Shown: positions 1-9,704 of the stretch, one piece after another
Layout: every line of letters starts with the position of its first letter
Numbering within the stretch: the first letter of the stretch is position 1
NCBI RefSeq assembly: GCF_002483315.1
Contig: NZ_DLHR01000019.1
Location: 342,719 to 406,718 of the forward strand
DNA from: Flavobacterium sp. UBA7663
Lineage (GTDB): Bacteria > Bacteroidota > Bacteroidia > Flavobacteriales > Flavobacteriaceae
DNA: 64,000 nucleotides
Direction of reading: 5' to 3'
Translations under genes and position numbers: made by a program
Notes under the pieces: generated by a model
Database searches by the model: none
The model's input: only the letters and a program-made list of their open reading frames with translations
Told to the model about the DNA's origin: nothing

Positions 1-2
1 TG

Positions 3-1076
3 CGATTGGCTACTGACGATAATTGGAATTTATTAGGAAATCCATATCCATCATCAATTAGCATTAATTCATTCTTAACTGCGAACACAGAACTTGATGG
101 TTTTATTAGACTTTGGACGCATAGCACTTTACCTAGTACAACGATACTAGATCCTTTTTATAACAACTTCGTTTCAAATTACACCGCTGCAGATTATATT
201 GCACTTAATGGTTCAGGAGCTACAAGCGGACCAGGAGCACCGGGTGTTATTGGAGCTGGACAAGGTTTCTTTGTTTTAATGAATCCAGGAGCAGCAAGTA
301 CATCAACCGCTTTGTTTAACAATGCAATGCGAAGCAAAAATTATTCCAATAGTCATTTTTATAGAAATGCAAATACTACCAATGCAGGCCCTAGTGGTGA
401 TGTAGAACGTCATAGAATTTGGTTAGACTTAGTAAGTCCAACAAATGAAGTGACTAGAACGTTAGTGGCTTATGTAGAAGGAGCAACAGCAGGAAAAGAC
501 AGAATGTTTGATGCTTTTACAGATTATAAATTAGCTCAAAACTTCTATTCTTTAATAGATGATCAAGTCATGGCTATTCAAGGTAAAGGATTGCCATTTG
601 AGCAAGAAGATAGAGTTCCATTAGGTGTTAAAATACCTTCAAATGGAATTTATAAAATAGCAATTGCAGCCGTAGACGGTTTATTTGAAAGTGGTCAAAC
701 TATTTATTTAGAAGATAAATCTCTAGGTCTTATTCATAATTTAAGACAAAATCCGTATTCGTTTACCGCAACTTCTGGAATCCTAAATGATAGATTTGTA
801 TTACGATACACTAATGAAACTCTTGGTAATGAAGATTTTGAAACGCTTAATAATTCTGTTCTTGTAACAAGCGGAAATGACTTATCTGTAACATCTTTAA
901 AAGAAACAATAAAAGAGGTTAAAGTTTATGACGTTTTAGGTAGATTAATTGTTAACAAGCAAAATGTAAATTCTTTAAACTTGTCGTTGAATAACATAAT
1001 TAAAACAAATAGTGCGTTAATCATTTATGTTACTTTAGAGAGCGGAAAACAAGTGATTAGAAAAGTTTTATATTAA
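3..1076 (+). CDS. C-terminal part of a T9SS-secreted protein (partial, 5' end outside window)
   Basis: The reading frame is open at the left edge. The TTG at position 6 is unlikely to be the true start, because the codon before it is sense and the sequence starts inside a conserved module. The visible ~357 residues match, domain for domain, the C-terminal module of the proteins at 1190 and 5376: GNPYPSSISI, then GVIGAGQGFFV, then RHRIWLDL, then IQGKGLPFEQED, ending in a beta-rich tail (VKVYDVLGRLIV) with a final RKVLY. This is a T9SS sorting region of the non-YPNP variety, resembling what is called sorting signal type C; that family name is from memory. The catalytic part, if any, lies upstream and cannot be seen. 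A strong terminator follows. Confidence 0.85.
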   Translation, partial: RLATDDNWNLLGNPYPSSISINSFLTANTELDGFIRLWTHSTLPSTTILDPFYNNFVSNYTAADYIALNGSGATSGPGAPGVIGAGQGFFVLMNPGAASTSTALFNNAMRSKNYSNSHFYRNANTTNAGPSGDVERHRIWLDLVSPTNEVTRTLVAYVEGATAGKDRMFDAFTDYKLAQNFYSLIDDQVMAIQGKGLPFEQEDRVPLGVKIPSNGIYKIAIAAVDGLFESGQTIYLEDKSLGLIHNLRQNPYSFTATSGILNDRFVLRYTNETLGNEDFETLNNSVLVTSGNDLSVTSLKETIKEVKVYDVLGRLIVNKQNVNSLNLSLNNIIKTNSALIIYVTLESGKQVIRKVLY

Positions 1077-1095
1077 TCATTAAGATATTTATTTT

Positions 1096-1126
1096 GAAAC
1101 CAGCTATTTAATAGCTGGTTTTTTTG
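1096..1126 (+). terminator. Rho-independent terminator
   Basis: A perfect 10-bp stem (AACCAGCTAT/ATAGCTGGTT) with a TTA loop is followed by an uninterrupted T run. It ends the partial gene at the left edge. Confidence 0.9.
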
Positions 1127-1156
1127 TTTTTATTAAGATGTTTTGATATTTTTTTT

Positions 1157-1164
1157 TAAGTTTG
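1157..1164 (+). promoter_or_regulatory. Bacteroidota -7 promoter element
   Basis: TAAGTTTG matches TAnnTTTG and lies 25 bp before the start codon at 1190. No well-placed -33 TTG is visible. Confidence 0.5.
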
Positions 1165-1189
1165 TTCTATAACCCCAATTTATGATATC

Positions 1190-4100
1190 ATGAAAAAAAG
1201 AATACTTATTTTTTCATTACTTTTTTGCGCTTTTTTCGTTAGCGCACAAAACAAAGAAGCTTGGAAAGAAGTTAATAATTCTTTCAACCTTACTGAAAGT
1301 AAACTTAGAAAAGAAGTTTTGCCTTTGCAATACAAACTCTTCAGTTTTGATTATGAAAAATTCACCTCAAAATTAGTAAATGTGCCTCTAAGAGGAGAGT
1401 TTGCTGAAGTTTCCGATGTTATTGTTTCTTTTCCAATGCCAAATGGAACAATTGAAGACTTTAGAATTATAGAGGCATCTACTTTTGAAGAAAGTCTGCA
1501 AAGACAGTTTCCTGAAATTAGATCATTTGCAGGTCAAGGTGTAAAAGACCCTTCTAATGTAATTCGTTTTAGCGTTTCTCCATACAACGGATTAAGTGCT
1601 TTAATTCGTTCAGGTTCACAAGGGACAACTTATGTTATTGATCCAATTTCAATAGATTATAAGACTGTGATTGTTTTTGACAGAATTCATTCTGAAAAGA
1701 ATGCAGATTTTACATGTACTACACAAGATGCCGTACAACAATTTGGCCAAGTTTTAAATCGTCCATCTGATGGAAATGTTATTTTAAACAACGCGGATGA
1801 CAGTGTATTAAGAAGATTTAGATTAGCAATGTCCACTACTGGAGAATATGCAGCATATCACGGTGGAACATTAGCTACTGTTAACGCAGCTATAAACGCT
1901 ACAATGACTCGTGTTAATGGTATCTTTGAGATGGATTTTAATGCTACAATGGTAATCGTTGCTAATAATAACAACGTTGTTTATTTGAATGCAGGAACAG
2001 ACCCATATGGGGCAACAGACGCCAATTACAATACCGAAGTTCAAGCTGCAATTACAGCACAAATTGGATCAACAAACTATGATATAGGACATCTTATGTC
2101 AGCAATTGGTAACAATGGTAATGCAGGATGTATAGGATGTATTTGCGGTACGGCTACTCAAGCTTGGACTTATTTAGGAAATGGAAAAGGAAGTGGATAT
2201 ACAACGAGTACTAATCCTATAGGTGATTTCTTCGATATTGATTTTGTAGCACACGAAATTGGTCATCAATTTGGAGGTAATCATACTTTTTCATTTAGTG
2301 CAGAAAATAATGATGTAAATATGGAACCTGGTTCAGGAGTAGCCATTATGGGTTATGCAGGAATTACTGGCGCTACAGATGTTGCTGCACATTCGATTGC
2401 AATATTTCACGCAGGATCAATACAACAAATTACAACAAATATAAAATCAAAAACTTGTCAAACAAATATACCTACTGGTAATGCAGTTCCAGTTCCATCA
2501 GCGCCTGCAACCAAAACACTGCCAATAGGTACTGCATTCAAGTTAGTTGGAACAGCAACAGATGCTAATAGTGGTGATATTTTATCTTATTGTTGGGAAC
2601 AAGTAGATGATGCAACAGCTGTTGGAGCCGCTGCATCATACCCTTCAGGGACAAAAACAAATGGTGCTAATTTCCGTTCGTTTATGCCTAAGAATAATGG
2701 AACAAGATTTTTCCCAAGATTAGAAGATCATGTGGCAAATGGTGTAGCTGGTAATCAATGGGAGATTGTTCCAACGGTTAATAGAACATTAAATTTTAGA
2801 ATGACGGTTAGAGATAACAGACCTGGAGGAGGAACTAACGAAAGTACAAATACAGCTGTCACTTTTAACACAGCCTACGGACCCTTTTTAATTACATCTC
2901 AAAACACAGCAGGTTTAAGTTATACGCAAGGTTCAACACAAACAGTTACTTGGTCAGTAAATAACACAACAGCTTTAGCTGGCTCAACAAATGTAAATAT
3001 AAAACTATCAACTGATGGAGGTCAAACATTTCCAGTAACATTAGTTGCAAATACACCAAACGATGGAACGCAAACAGTTACAATCCCTAATGTTTCTGCT
3101 CCTTACTGTAGAATATTAATAGAGCCAACAGCAAATGACTATTACGCAATTAATACATCAGATTTTGCAATAGGCTATACGGTTACAACTACAACTTCTT
3201 GTAATCAGTATTCTTTAACTCCAAATTTAGCTATACCTGATGATCAATCCGTTGTTGGTTTTACTGTAAATGTGCCAAATGCAGGAATTATTTCTGACGT
3301 AAATATCTTAGACTTAAATTTAACTCATCCTTGGATGTCAGATCTTTTATTGGCTCTAAATCATCCAGATGCTACTCAAGTAGTTTATGTGAATGGAGTT
3401 TGTACGAATAGAAATGGGTTTAATAATACTGATTTAGATTCGCAAGCGGTTAATGCTATTGATTGTACAGGGAATACAAACACAATTATTGGTGCTGGAC
3501 CATACAGACCATCCTCTACATTTAATGTTTTTAATGGTAAAGAAGCTAGTGGAACATGGACTTTTTTAGCACTTGATTCAGGTTCGCCAGATGCAGGTAC
3601 GTTGAGTTCTTTAGTTTTAGAGATTTGTACATCTGCAACTACAATCACAGAATCTCCAAACGCATGTGGTGTTATTACGACTACTTGGAATGGAACTACT
3701 TGGTCAAATGGAACTCCGCTAAAAAATGTTGTTGCAATTTTTAATGGTAATTATTCATCAACTGCAGATTTAGAAGCTTGTTCGGTTGTTATTAATAGTG
3801 GTTTTAATGTTATGTTTAATACAGGGCACACCTTAATTGTGGGCAATGAAGTTGCTGTTAACGGAACAGGTGTTTTAACAATAGCAAATGATGCGGCTTT
3901 AAGACAGATTAATCCGTTATCTGTTAATACTGGAAATATTGTAGTTAGAAGAAATTCTACTCCTTTAGTAAGATTAGATTATACAGCTTGGTCATCACCA
4001 GTTTCGGGGCAAAATATCAAATCTTTTTCGCCAAATACTTTAGATAACAGATTCTATGAGTATTTATATACAGGTACAACTACTCCAACCGCTTATCAGT

Positions 4101-5254
4101 CTGTTGCAAACGTAACAACAACTAATTTTACTTCGGGTAAAGGTTATATGATAAGATCTGCAAATAGCTGGCCAACTACTCCAACAGTTTTTAATGGACA
4201 ATATTCTGGTGTTCCTTTCAATGGTAATCTATCAGTAAATTTAGGAAGAGGTTATAATTTGATAGGTAATCCTTATGCGTCTCCAATTAATGCAGATAGA
4301 TTCTTGAGTGATAATGAAGCAACAATAGGAGCTTTATATTTTTGGACTCATACAATTGCAGCTAGTGGAGGAGTTTATCCAGTAAATAACTTTGCAAGTT
4401 ACACAACTCTTGGAGGAGTAGCTTCCGCAGCAGGAGGTCTTGTACCAAATGGAACTATTCAAACAGGTCAAGGTTTCTATGTTAGAGCATTTGATTTTGG
4501 TTCTGCTATTTTCTCAAACTTCCAACGAGTTAACGCTTCGGTTTCTACACAGTTTTATAGAAATTCAAATGAGACAACTTCTGTGACAGAGAAACATAGA
4601 ATTTGGTTAAACTTAAATGATGACAATGTTTCTTATAATCAAATTTTAGTTGGATATACAGAAGGAGCAACTTCAGGATTTGACAACGCAATAGATGGAA
4701 GAATTTTAGATGATTCTAAACCGATGTTATACTCTGTTTTAAATGCTGATAAATTAGTAATTCAAGGAAAAGGATTGCCTTTTACAGATGAGGATATCGT
4801 ACCTTTAGGATTAAAAGTTTTAGAATCAGGAAACTATTCTATTTCGTTAGAAAATGTAGATGGATTATTTATTAATCAGGATGTTTTTGTAAAAGATACG
4901 TATACAAATGTTATCCACAATATCAAACAAGGCCCTTATTCATTTACATCTCAAGATGGAACATTTGAAAATCGTTTTGAATTGGTTTACAAAAACACAA
5001 CTTTAGGAGGAGAAGATTTTGTTTATGAAAATGCATTAACAGTTTACACTTCAAACAATGGAATTGTATTAAATTCTTCAGCGTTAATTTCAGAAGTAGT
5101 TGTTTTTGATGTTTTAGGAAGAAAATTACACCAACAAACAGTTACTAATCAAGAAGAAGTTGTTGTTTCTAAAATAGTGAAATCAAACCAAGCTTTATTA
5201 GTGAAAACAACATTGTCAAACGGTCAAGTAATTACTAAGAAAGTAATTTATTAA
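1190..5254 (+). CDS. Secreted reprolysin-like zinc metalloprotease with P-domain and T9SS sorting domain
   Basis: A 1354-residue secreted protease. A signal peptide (about residues 1-19, ending VSAQ) is followed by a propeptide-like region to about 205 and a metzincin-type catalytic domain with HEIGHQFGGNH at 355-365, where the three His are the zinc ligands and E356 the catalytic base. The stretch just before it is Cys-rich (GCIGCICG). A proprotein-convertase P-domain-like segment lies at about 685-815 (NLTHPWMSDLL, NGKEASGTWTF). The last ~530 residues form a long non-YPNP T9SS C-terminal region ending KKVIY, expected to direct the protein through the outer membrane. It has its own -7 element and terminator, so it is monocistronic. 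Its last 712 bp are nearly identical to those of the gene at 5376, although the catalytic domains are from different families. The substrate is unknown. Confidence 0.9.
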   Translation: MKKRILIFSLLFCAFFVSAQNKEAWKEVNNSFNLTESKLRKEVLPLQYKLFSFDYEKFTSKLVNVPLRGEFAEVSDVIVSFPMPNGTIEDFRIIEASTFEESLQRQFPEIRSFAGQGVKDPSNVIRFSVSPYNGLSALIRSGSQGTTYVIDPISIDYKTVIVFDRIHSEKNADFTCTTQDAVQQFGQVLNRPSDGNVILNNADDSVLRRFRLAMSTTGEYAAYHGGTLATVNAAINATMTRVNGIFEMDFNATMVIVANNNNVVYLNAGTDPYGATDANYNTEVQAAITAQIGSTNYDIGHLMSAIGNNGNAGCIGCICGTATQAWTYLGNGKGSGYTTSTNPIGDFFDIDFVAHEIGHQFGGNHTFSFSAENNDVNMEPGSGVAIMGYAGITGATDVAAHSIAIFHAGSIQQITTNIKSKTCQTNIPTGNAVPVPSAPATKTLPIGTAFKLVGTATDANSGDILSYCWEQVDDATAVGAAASYPSGTKTNGANFRSFMPKNNGTRFFPRLEDHVANGVAGNQWEIVPTVNRTLNFRMTVRDNRPGGGTNESTNTAVTFNTAYGPFLITSQNTAGLSYTQGSTQTVTWSVNNTTALAGSTNVNIKLSTDGGQTFPVTLVANTPNDGTQTVTIPNVSAPYCRILIEPTANDYYAINTSDFAIGYTVTTTTSCNQYSLTPNLAIPDDQSVVGFTVNVPNAGIISDVNILDLNLTHPWMSDLLLALNHPDATQVVYVNGVCTNRNGFNNTDLDSQAVNAIDCTGNTNTIIGAGPYRPSSTFNVFNGKEASGTWTFLALDSGSPDAGTLSSLVLEICTSATTITESPNACGVITTTWNGTTWSNGTPLKNVVAIFNGNYSSTADLEACSVVINSGFNVMFNTGHTLIVGNEVAVNGTGVLTIANDAALRQINPLSVNTGNIVVRRNSTPLVRLDYTAWSSPVSGQNIKSFSPNTLDNRFYEYLYTGTTTPTAYQSVANVTTTNFTSGKGYMIRSANSWPTTPTVFNGQYSGVPFNGNLSVNLGRGYNLIGNPYASPINADRFLSDNEATIGALYFWTHTIAASGGVYPVNNFASYTTLGGVASAAGGLVPNGTIQTGQGFYVRAFDFGSAIFSNFQRVNASVSTQFYRNSNETTSVTEKHRIWLNLNDDNVSYNQILVGYTEGATSGFDNAIDGRILDDSKPMLYSVLNADKLVIQGKGLPFTDEDIVPLGLKVLESGNYSISLENVDGLFINQDVFVKDTYTNVIHNIKQGPYSFTSQDGTFENRFELVYKNTTLGGEDFVYENALTVYTSNNGIVLNSSALISEVVVFDVLGRKLHQQTVTNQEEVVVSKIVKSNQALLVKTTLSNGQVITKKVIY
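4541..5252 (+). repeat. 712-bp long direct repeat, copy A (3' end of metalloprotease gene)
   Basis: This segment aligns without gaps to 8889-9600 at an offset of 4348 bp. By eye well over 90% of bases match. It encodes the last ~237 residues of the sorting region. Confidence 0.9.
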
Positions 5255-5272
5255 TAAATACAAGGTTTTTTG

Positions 5273-5300
5273 AAAAGCTCGGCAATGCCGAGCTTTTTTT
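5273..5300 (+). terminator. Rho-independent terminator
   Basis: The stem AGCTCGGC/GCCGAGCT has an AAT loop, is flanked by A and T runs, and ends in eight T. Confidence 0.93.
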
Positions 5301-5318
5301 GTTAAATTCTTTTAATAA

Positions 5319-5349
5319 TTGTTAAATATTAAAAACTTTACTATGTTTG
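5319..5349 (+). promoter_or_regulatory. Bacteroidota-type promoter (-33 TTG, -7 TATGTTTG)
   Basis: TTG at 5319-5321 and TATGTTTG at 5342-5349 are separated by 20 bp, the spacing known for Flavobacterium promoters. The start codon is at 5376. Confidence 0.7.
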
Positions 5350-5375
5350 CTTTTAATTCCCCAAATTAAAAAAAT

Positions 5376-8300
5376 ATGAAAAAAACCTACTTATTCATTG
5401 TAGTGTTTATGCTTGCGTGTTTTCAAGGTATAAATGCTCAATCTAAACGAGTAATTGAAAAAAAGAATTCTAATTCTTTAATCAGTAATGAGAATTCTCG
5501 AGAAAATTCTCAAGATTTTAATTTTTCAGAATCGCTCAATAGAGCCAGACAATTTTCTCCAAATGGCATAGTAAGATGTGCTACAAGTGAATATACAAAA
5601 CAAAAACAAAAAGCAGGGTTAGCACCATCTGATGAAGATTTTGAAAGATGGTTAGCTCCCAGAGTTCAGGAAATAAAAAGATTAAGAACTTTAGGGAGAT
5701 TGCCTTCGGTGATTACAATTCCTGTTGTAGTTCACGTTATTCATAATGGAGATGCAATTGGCTCCAATGAAAACATTGCAGATGGTCAAGTATTATCGCA
5801 AATCACAGTTTTTAATCAAGATTTTAGAAGAATGGTGGGAACTCCAGGATACAATACGAATCCTGTGGGTGCCGATACAACTATTGAGTTTTGTATGGCT
5901 CAAGTAGATCCAAATGGGAATCCAACAAACGGAATTGATAGGAGAAATCTTGGTATTGTAAGTTTTGATAATGCTGCTGTAGAAACAGCAAAAGCAAATA
6001 CAATTTGGGACCCTACCAAATACTTAAATATGTGGACCTTTAATTTTGGAGGCGATTTAGCTAGTGTATTAGGATATGCTCAATTTCCAACAGGTTCAGG
6101 TTTAGAAGGAATGCCTACTGCTAATTGTGTAACTGGAGAAGCTTCTACCGATGGGGTAGTTTGTAGTTTTAACACGTGGGGTTCCAGAACAATTTTTCCA
6201 ACAGGTAACTATGGAGGAACGCAATACGATAAAGGAAGAACGATGACCCATGAGGTAGGACATATGTTTGGACTACGTCATATTTGGGGTGATGGTGGTT
6301 GTGGTGTAGATGATTTTTGTGATGATACTCCTTTGTCAGATGCAGCAAATTTTGGATGTCCAACGACAAATAGTTGTGTAGATTCTCCTGTTGATTATAA
6401 TGATCAGGTTCAAAATTACATGGATTATAGTGATGATTCTTGTATGAATATTTTTACTCAAGATCAAAAAGATAGAATTTTGGCAGTGCTTGTAAATTCT
6501 CCAAGAAGAGATGACTTGTTAACTTCCACAGTTTGTAACCCAGTGTCAGTTCCTTATATTCAATTTAAAAGACAAGTTTGTGAACAAAGAATTGCAAAAT
6601 CAATAATAGAAGGAAATGGTTGTGGTTATACTGAGTTTACAGTACCTGTTAATATTGATAAAGCCCCTTCAGCTAATGCGGTTGTAAGTTTCTTTATAGA
6701 TGCTTCATCACAAGCAGATGCTACAGATATTCAAATAATGACACCATCGGTTACTTTTAATTCAGGTTCTACAGCGGATCAAAATTTAGTATTCAGAATT
6801 TTTAACGATGGATTACAAGAAATAGATGAGGAGTTAATAATTTCTTTTACAGTTAATGCTAATGGCGGAAATGCGGTTATGAATACTGAAGGAAATCTCT
6901 TTTCATTAACCATTATAAATGATGATGTTGCTCCAACATTAGTTGAAACATTAAATCTAATTGACGAAGATTTTGAAGACCCTTCAGATTGGTTGATATT
7001 TGATGCTGATGGTGATAATATAGTTTGGGGATTGATTAATGCAGATGGAATAGGAACGGCTCCTAATACAATTTCTGGTACTTGTGCCTATTCTGAAAAG
7101 AGATTAAATTATTTAGGTACAGGAACAGGTAATGCAAATCCAAACAATTATTTTATAAGTCCTCAGGTGACTATTCCTGCCAATGCATCATCAGTTTCTT
7201 TTTCATATATAGTAGCAGGTTATGATAATACTGCTCAAACTAGAAATGCAGGAAACTATAGTGTGTATTTTACTACAAGTATTGCTAATGAAGCTGCAAT
7301 TTTAGCTGGAACAGTTATCCAAGCAAATGCTACAGTTAATGAGAATACCTCACAATTAAGAACATATAATTTATTGGCATTAGCTGGTCAAACAGGCTAT
7401 ATTGTGTTTAGACATAATAATACAGGAACAACAAATATAGGGTTGCTTTTAGTCGATTCTGTCCTTCTACAGGCAGTTGCTACTAAAAATGTTCAAACAG
7501 AGGTTAATAACCCAACCCGTTATCAAGCTACATTACCATCATCGGGTACAATCTATACATCTGATACTACATCAGGAAGAGTAATGGCAAATATAACTAG
7601 CGCTGCTAGTTTTAATTACGGATGTACCACAGTGGAGGTTGATAGAAGTCAAGTTTCTGCTGGTGCACCAACAGCTAATTTTATAGATATTACAGCCCCA
7701 AATAGAGTTTTGTCAAAAACTTTTTACGTTAATCCAGCTAATGATAATGCATCGGGTAATTTTATAATTAAATTGTATTTTACAGAAGCAGAAGTAGCCG
7801 CATGGGAAGCCGCAACAGGTAAATCAAGAACAAGTCTAAGAATCATTAAAGTGGTTGATAACAGTATTAGTTCTGTAAATTCAACTAACTATGAGAATTT
7901 CACCATTACTGAAGTTCCTGCTACCATAGGTGCTTTTGGCACAAATGTTACGTTTGAAGCTACTTTTAATTCTAATTTAAGAGGTGGTTATGCTGTTGGT
8001 CCTGCAACGGGGCTTATTTGTGGAGACTTTACAACTACATGGAACGGAACTGCTTGGAGTAGTGGTGTGCCAACAAAATTACACGCCGTGACAATCAGTG
8101 GTAATTATTCTTCTTCATCTAATGTGGAAGCTTGTTCGGTAACAATTTCAAGTGGAGCAAATGTTGTTTTTAACCCTAATCATACTTTAATTGTTGGAGG
8201 AAATGTTGTAGTAAATGCAGGAGGAAGCTTAACAGTTGAGAATAATGCTGCTCTTAGACAATTAAATGATACAGCTATAAACACAGGATTAATAACAGTT

Positions 8301-9602
8301 AAGCGAGTTTCATCTCCGATGAGAAGATTAGATTATACTGCATGGTCTTCACCTGTATCGGGTCAACAATTATTGGCTTTTTCACCAAATACAATTAGTA
8401 CTCGTTTTTATGAGTATTTGTTTACAGGAACTACTACACCAACGGCTTATCAATCAGTTACCCCAACGAATAATTTCATTTCAGGTAAAGGGTATATGAT
8501 TCGTGTTGCGGATAACTGGTCGCCTACTATTGCATCGGCTTATAATGGTCAGTTTTTTGGAACTCCTATTAACGGAATTGTTTCTCAAAATGTTGGAGTA
8601 GGTTATAATCTTTTAGGAAATCCTTATCCATCACCAATTAATGCAGATAAGTTCTTATTAGATAATTCATCAGTTGGAACACTTTATTTTTGGACCAATA
8701 CAACTCCAGCTTCAGGAGGAGTTTATCCACAAAATAATTTTGCTTCTTACACAACTTTAGGCGGTGCAGCTGCTTTCGGAAGTGCTATTATTCCAAATGG
8801 AATTATTCAAACTGGACAAGGTTTTTATGTGTTAAGTGCTGCAGCAAATAATGTAAATTTTGCAAACGATTTGAGAGAGAATGCTTCTGTTTCTACACAG
8901 TTTTACAGAAATTCAAATGCGACAACTTCTGTGACAGAAAAACATAGAATTTGGTTAAACTTAAATGATGACAATGTTTCTTATAATCAAATTTTAGTTG
9001 GATATACAGAAGGAGCAACTTCAGGATTTGATAACGCAATAGATGGTAGAATTTTAGATGATTCTAAACCAATGTTGTATTCTGTTTTAAATGCTGATAA
9101 ATTAGTAATTCAAGGAAAAGGATTGCCTTTTACAGATGAGGATATTGTACCTTTAGGATTAAAAGTGTTAGTTCCAGGAAACTATACTATTTCGTTAGAA
9201 AATGTTGATGGATTATTTGTTAATCAGGATGTTTTTGTAAAAGATATGAATACAAATGTTATCCACAACATCAAACAAGGTCCTTATTCATTTACATCAC
9301 AAGATGGAACATTTGAAAATCGTTTTGAATTGGTTTACAAAAATACAACTTTGGGAGGAGAAGATTTTGTTAACGAAAATGTATTAACAGTTTACACTTC
9401 AAACAATGAAATTGTTTTAAATTCTTCAGTGTTAATTTCAGAAGTAGTTGTTTTTGATGTTTTAGGAAGAAAATTACACCAGCAAACGGTTTCAGATCAA
9501 GACGAAGTTATTATTTCTAAAATAGTGAAATCAAACCAAGCTTTATTAGTGAAAACAACATTGTCAAACGGTCAAGTAATTACGAAGAAAGTAATTTATT
9601 AA
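5376..9602 (+). CDS. Secreted M43-type (pappalysin-like) zinc metalloprotease with T9SS sorting domain
   Basis: A 1408-residue secreted protease. It has a signal peptide (1-22, ending INAQ), a propeptide region, and an M43 catalytic domain with HEVGHMFGLRHIW starting at H292. A downstream Cys-rich loop (CGVDDFCDDTP) and NYMDYSDDSCMN supply the Met-turn region. A Calx-beta-like domain lies at about 395-505 (ASSQADATDIQIM), then a beta-sandwich resembling choice-of-anchor J/cleaved adhesin domains at about 525-700. The C-terminal ~530 residues are the same non-YPNP T9SS region as in the protease at 1190. Its N-terminal ~500 residues are instead close to those of the gene at 13476, which carries a different sorting domain. 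A canonical promoter and terminator make it a single-gene unit. Confidence 0.9.
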   Translation: MKKTYLFIVVFMLACFQGINAQSKRVIEKKNSNSLISNENSRENSQDFNFSESLNRARQFSPNGIVRCATSEYTKQKQKAGLAPSDEDFERWLAPRVQEIKRLRTLGRLPSVITIPVVVHVIHNGDAIGSNENIADGQVLSQITVFNQDFRRMVGTPGYNTNPVGADTTIEFCMAQVDPNGNPTNGIDRRNLGIVSFDNAAVETAKANTIWDPTKYLNMWTFNFGGDLASVLGYAQFPTGSGLEGMPTANCVTGEASTDGVVCSFNTWGSRTIFPTGNYGGTQYDKGRTMTHEVGHMFGLRHIWGDGGCGVDDFCDDTPLSDAANFGCPTTNSCVDSPVDYNDQVQNYMDYSDDSCMNIFTQDQKDRILAVLVNSPRRDDLLTSTVCNPVSVPYIQFKRQVCEQRIAKSIIEGNGCGYTEFTVPVNIDKAPSANAVVSFFIDASSQADATDIQIMTPSVTFNSGSTADQNLVFRIFNDGLQEIDEELIISFTVNANGGNAVMNTEGNLFSLTIINDDVAPTLVETLNLIDEDFEDPSDWLIFDADGDNIVWGLINADGIGTAPNTISGTCAYSEKRLNYLGTGTGNANPNNYFISPQVTIPANASSVSFSYIVAGYDNTAQTRNAGNYSVYFTTSIANEAAILAGTVIQANATVNENTSQLRTYNLLALAGQTGYIVFRHNNTGTTNIGLLLVDSVLLQAVATKNVQTEVNNPTRYQATLPSSGTIYTSDTTSGRVMANITSAASFNYGCTTVEVDRSQVSAGAPTANFIDITAPNRVLSKTFYVNPANDNASGNFIIKLYFTEAEVAAWEAATGKSRTSLRIIKVVDNSISSVNSTNYENFTITEVPATIGAFGTNVTFEATFNSNLRGGYAVGPATGLICGDFTTTWNGTAWSSGVPTKLHAVTISGNYSSSSNVEACSVTISSGANVVFNPNHTLIVGGNVVVNAGGSLTVENNAALRQLNDTAINTGLITVKRVSSPMRRLDYTAWSSPVSGQQLLAFSPNTISTRFYEYLFTGTTTPTAYQSVTPTNNFISGKGYMIRVADNWSPTIASAYNGQFFGTPINGIVSQNVGVGYNLLGNPYPSPINADKFLLDNSSVGTLYFWTNTTPASGGVYPQNNFASYTTLGGAAAFGSAIIPNGIIQTGQGFYVLSAAANNVNFANDLRENASVSTQFYRNSNATTSVTEKHRIWLNLNDDNVSYNQILVGYTEGATSGFDNAIDGRILDDSKPMLYSVLNADKLVIQGKGLPFTDEDIVPLGLKVLVPGNYTISLENVDGLFVNQDVFVKDMNTNVIHNIKQGPYSFTSQDGTFENRFELVYKNTTLGGEDFVNENVLTVYTSNNEIVLNSSVLISEVVVFDVLGRKLHQQTVSDQDEVIISKIVKSNQALLVKTTLSNGQVITKKVIY
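8889..9600 (+). repeat. 712-bp long direct repeat, copy B (3' end of M43 protease gene)
   Basis: Partner of 4541-5252, ungapped. The conservation includes synonymous positions, which points to recent gene conversion or duplication rather than selection on the protein alone. Confidence 0.9.
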
Positions 9603-9620
9603 TATAAATAATATTTTTTG

Positions 9621-9654
9621 AAAAGCCCAATCGATTAAAGATTGGGCTTTTTTT
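9621..9654 (+). terminator. Rho-independent terminator
   Basis: The stem AAAAGCCCAAT/ATTGGGCTTTT has a short AT-rich loop and runs into a T tract. Confidence 0.92.
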
Positions 9655-9676
9655 ATTTCAATTAAAATCAATTTCG

Positions 9677-9684
9677 TATTTTTG
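9677..9684 (+). promoter_or_regulatory. Bacteroidota -7 promoter element for the M20 peptidase
   Basis: TATTTTTG fits TAnnTTTG and lies 20 bp before the start at 9705. Confidence 0.5.
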
Positions 9685-9704
9685 AACTTTATCAAACAAT
9701 CACA

